The translations under genes and the position numbers were made by a program. Positions 62,945-64,000 of a DNA stretch of 64,000 nucleotides are shown piece by piece (within the stretch, counting starts at the first letter, position 1; every line of letters begins with the position of its first letter). The stretch comes from Watersipora subatra (lineage: Eukaryota > Bryozoa > Gymnolaemata > Cheilostomatida > Watersiporidae). The stretch spans positions 30,581,143 through 30,645,142 of the forward strand of contig NC_088714.1 of NCBI RefSeq assembly GCF_963576615.1, read 5' to 3'. Under the pieces are notes generated by a model. That model did no database searches. It was not told where the DNA came from and saw nothing but the letters and a program-made list of their open reading frames with translations.

Positions 62945-63864
62945 CAGGGGTCAGCAACCCGCGGCTACTGAGCCGCATCCGGCTCTTTCATCCCCTCACT
63001 GCGGCTCCCTCTGACTTTGGATTTTTCCTTTTTAAAATATAGAAATTTTATCACTAGATTTTGTAATGTAATTTGAAAATTGTAATTATGGTGATAAATC
63101 AAACATTGTCACTTGTTATGCATCATTATTTATGTGCAAATAAAACCGCCAACATTGCACCAACCGACACGACATTTCTTGATTTTTTAACCAGAGGGAG
63201 GCAAACATTGGTGAATACTAAGGAAAGAAAAACTACAGAAGAAAATAGAACATTTAATCCTACGAGGGCTGATTCATTTGCTTTCACTGCTGATGAGACT
63301 GGTTTACCAGTTTGCTTAATATGTAATGAGAAATTTGCAAACAAAAAGTCAATGCCGCAAGACACTTTCAAAATAAACACGCAGCCTTTGCTAAAAAATA
63401 TCCAGTGGGAGATGAGAGAAAAAAGGCCATTTTAGAACTTATGCGTAAGGCTAATTTGAGCAAAAATTGATGCATGAATGACATTTGCTGCAGTTAGAAT
63501 TTATGTTCGGCGTTTTGATAAAAGAAGGACTGAATTAAACATGAAGTTGCAATTTTTCTTAAAAGTAACCTTATAAACAATGTAATATTTACACGTTATG
63601 ATCAAAATATTATTAGTTATTTTATTTTTCTTTGCAAAAGTGTAATTTTTTTTCAGCAGTTACATCATTATATAAGCCATACATTTTCGTTTTATGTTGT
63701 AAACATGGTATAAAAGCATTAAAAGCTAAACAAAAATGTTAAATGTAGTATTTATGTATTTTGTAATTTAAAAAATCCAAGGGGGTTTGTGGTTCCTACT
63801 GCGTTCTTTCCTGCAGAAAACGGGTCCAAATTGCTCTTTGAGTGGAAAAGGTTGCAGACCCCTG
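62945..63864 (+). mobile_element. hAT-superfamily transposon, internally deleted
   Basis: Terminal inverted repeats CAGGGGTCAGCAACC (left) and GGTTGCAGACCCCTG (right, one mismatch). The 8-bp target duplications ACCTAAAC (62937-62944) and ACTTAGAC (63865-63872) differ by two transitions. The interior keeps only the N-terminal part of a transposase (63073-63469); the catalytic and dimerisation regions are absent. It lies in an intron of gene D. Confidence 0.88.
63073..63469 (+). pseudogene. hAT transposase N-terminal remnant, frameshifted
   Basis: The frame has FNPTRADSFAFTADETGLPV and CLICNEKFANKKS, a BED-like zinc-finger start with CxxC. The continuation (HFQNKHAAFAKKYPVGDERK, with the HxxxxH pair) is in another frame after about 63348, so a frameshift separates the Cys and His zinc ligands. 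It ends at a TGA at 63467-63469, far short of a full transposase. Confidence 0.75.
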
Positions 63865-63915
63865 ACTTAGACCTTTATTTGAGCTGCTCATACAGAGCCT
63901 GTAGCATCTCAATAC

Positions 63916-64000
63916 CTGTAAAAGTTGCTGATGGTATCACAGAGCTGGCACAAAGACATCTTCAAGCAGTGTGTGACATCAGCAGCTATGTTGATAGGAG
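63916..64000 (-). CDS. Gene D exon, cut by window end
   Basis: Donor TTTTACAG|GTATTG in phase 2; the upstream border is outside the window. The open frame encodes INIAADVTHCLKMSLCQLCD and joins the exon at 60564-60732 by completing an Arg codon. The gene continues to the right. Confidence 0.65.

Overview
The window is animal nuclear DNA: spliced genes with GT-AG introns, AT-rich introns, tRNA-derived SINE-like repeats, a hAT transposon and very many minisatellites. The frequent ACATGTA/TACATGTA and GGCCTA words and the protein families fit an invertebrate, and I would guess a lophotrochozoan such as a mollusc or bryozoan. The phylum is a guess. Every gene I can support lies on the minus strand, so transcription runs from high to low coordinates.

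Layout, in transcription order. (1) Gene D occupies 64000 to 57683. It is the 3' part (four exons, 5' end outside the window) of a protein I do not recognise, with a helical part and an acidic C-terminus; a hAT element (62945-63864) sits in one intron. (2) Gene B (56335 to 28491) is a complete 15-exon gene for an ADAM metalloprotease of the ADAM10/ADAM17 sheddase group. The cysteine-rich and membrane-proximal parts look most like ADAM17 (TACE). The exon lengths sum to 2544 nt, an open frame of 847 codons plus a stop. (3) 28490-23926 is intergenic, with an 11-bp and a 45-bp minisatellite. (4) Gene A (23925 to 66) is a paralogue in tandem with B. Exons 1-13 are visible and exons 14-15 must lie to the left of the window.

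A and B share intron positions and phases, and exons 1, 4-10 and 13 are identical in length. Both encode a signal peptide, a prodomain, a furin site assembled across the exon 2/3 junction, an intact HExxHxxGxxHD zinc site, disintegrin and cysteine-rich regions, and one transmembrane helix. Both then run into an unusual non-proline-rich cytoplasmic tail that I infer to be encoded by exons 13-15. In both genes the exon 12 donor overlaps an in-frame stop codon. In gene A the exon 11 donor is GC rather than GT and is followed at once by an in-frame stop. Secreted, short-tail and full-tail isoforms are therefore all possible from splice choice alone.

The introns carry most of the length. They hold about fifteen private minisatellites (unit 10-78 bp), not shared between the paralogues. 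They also hold a 3-kb, 38-bp satellite with a trimeric higher-order period, a three-member foldback family (one member contains two minisatellites apparently born from its own sequence), a 679-bp inverted-repeat element inserted in a minisatellite, and several perfect hairpins. I see no tRNA gene, rRNA gene or CRISPR array. I found no unmistakably new multi-gene system. The best candidate novelty is the duplicated ADAM17-like sheddase with its tail and its splice-linked stop codons.
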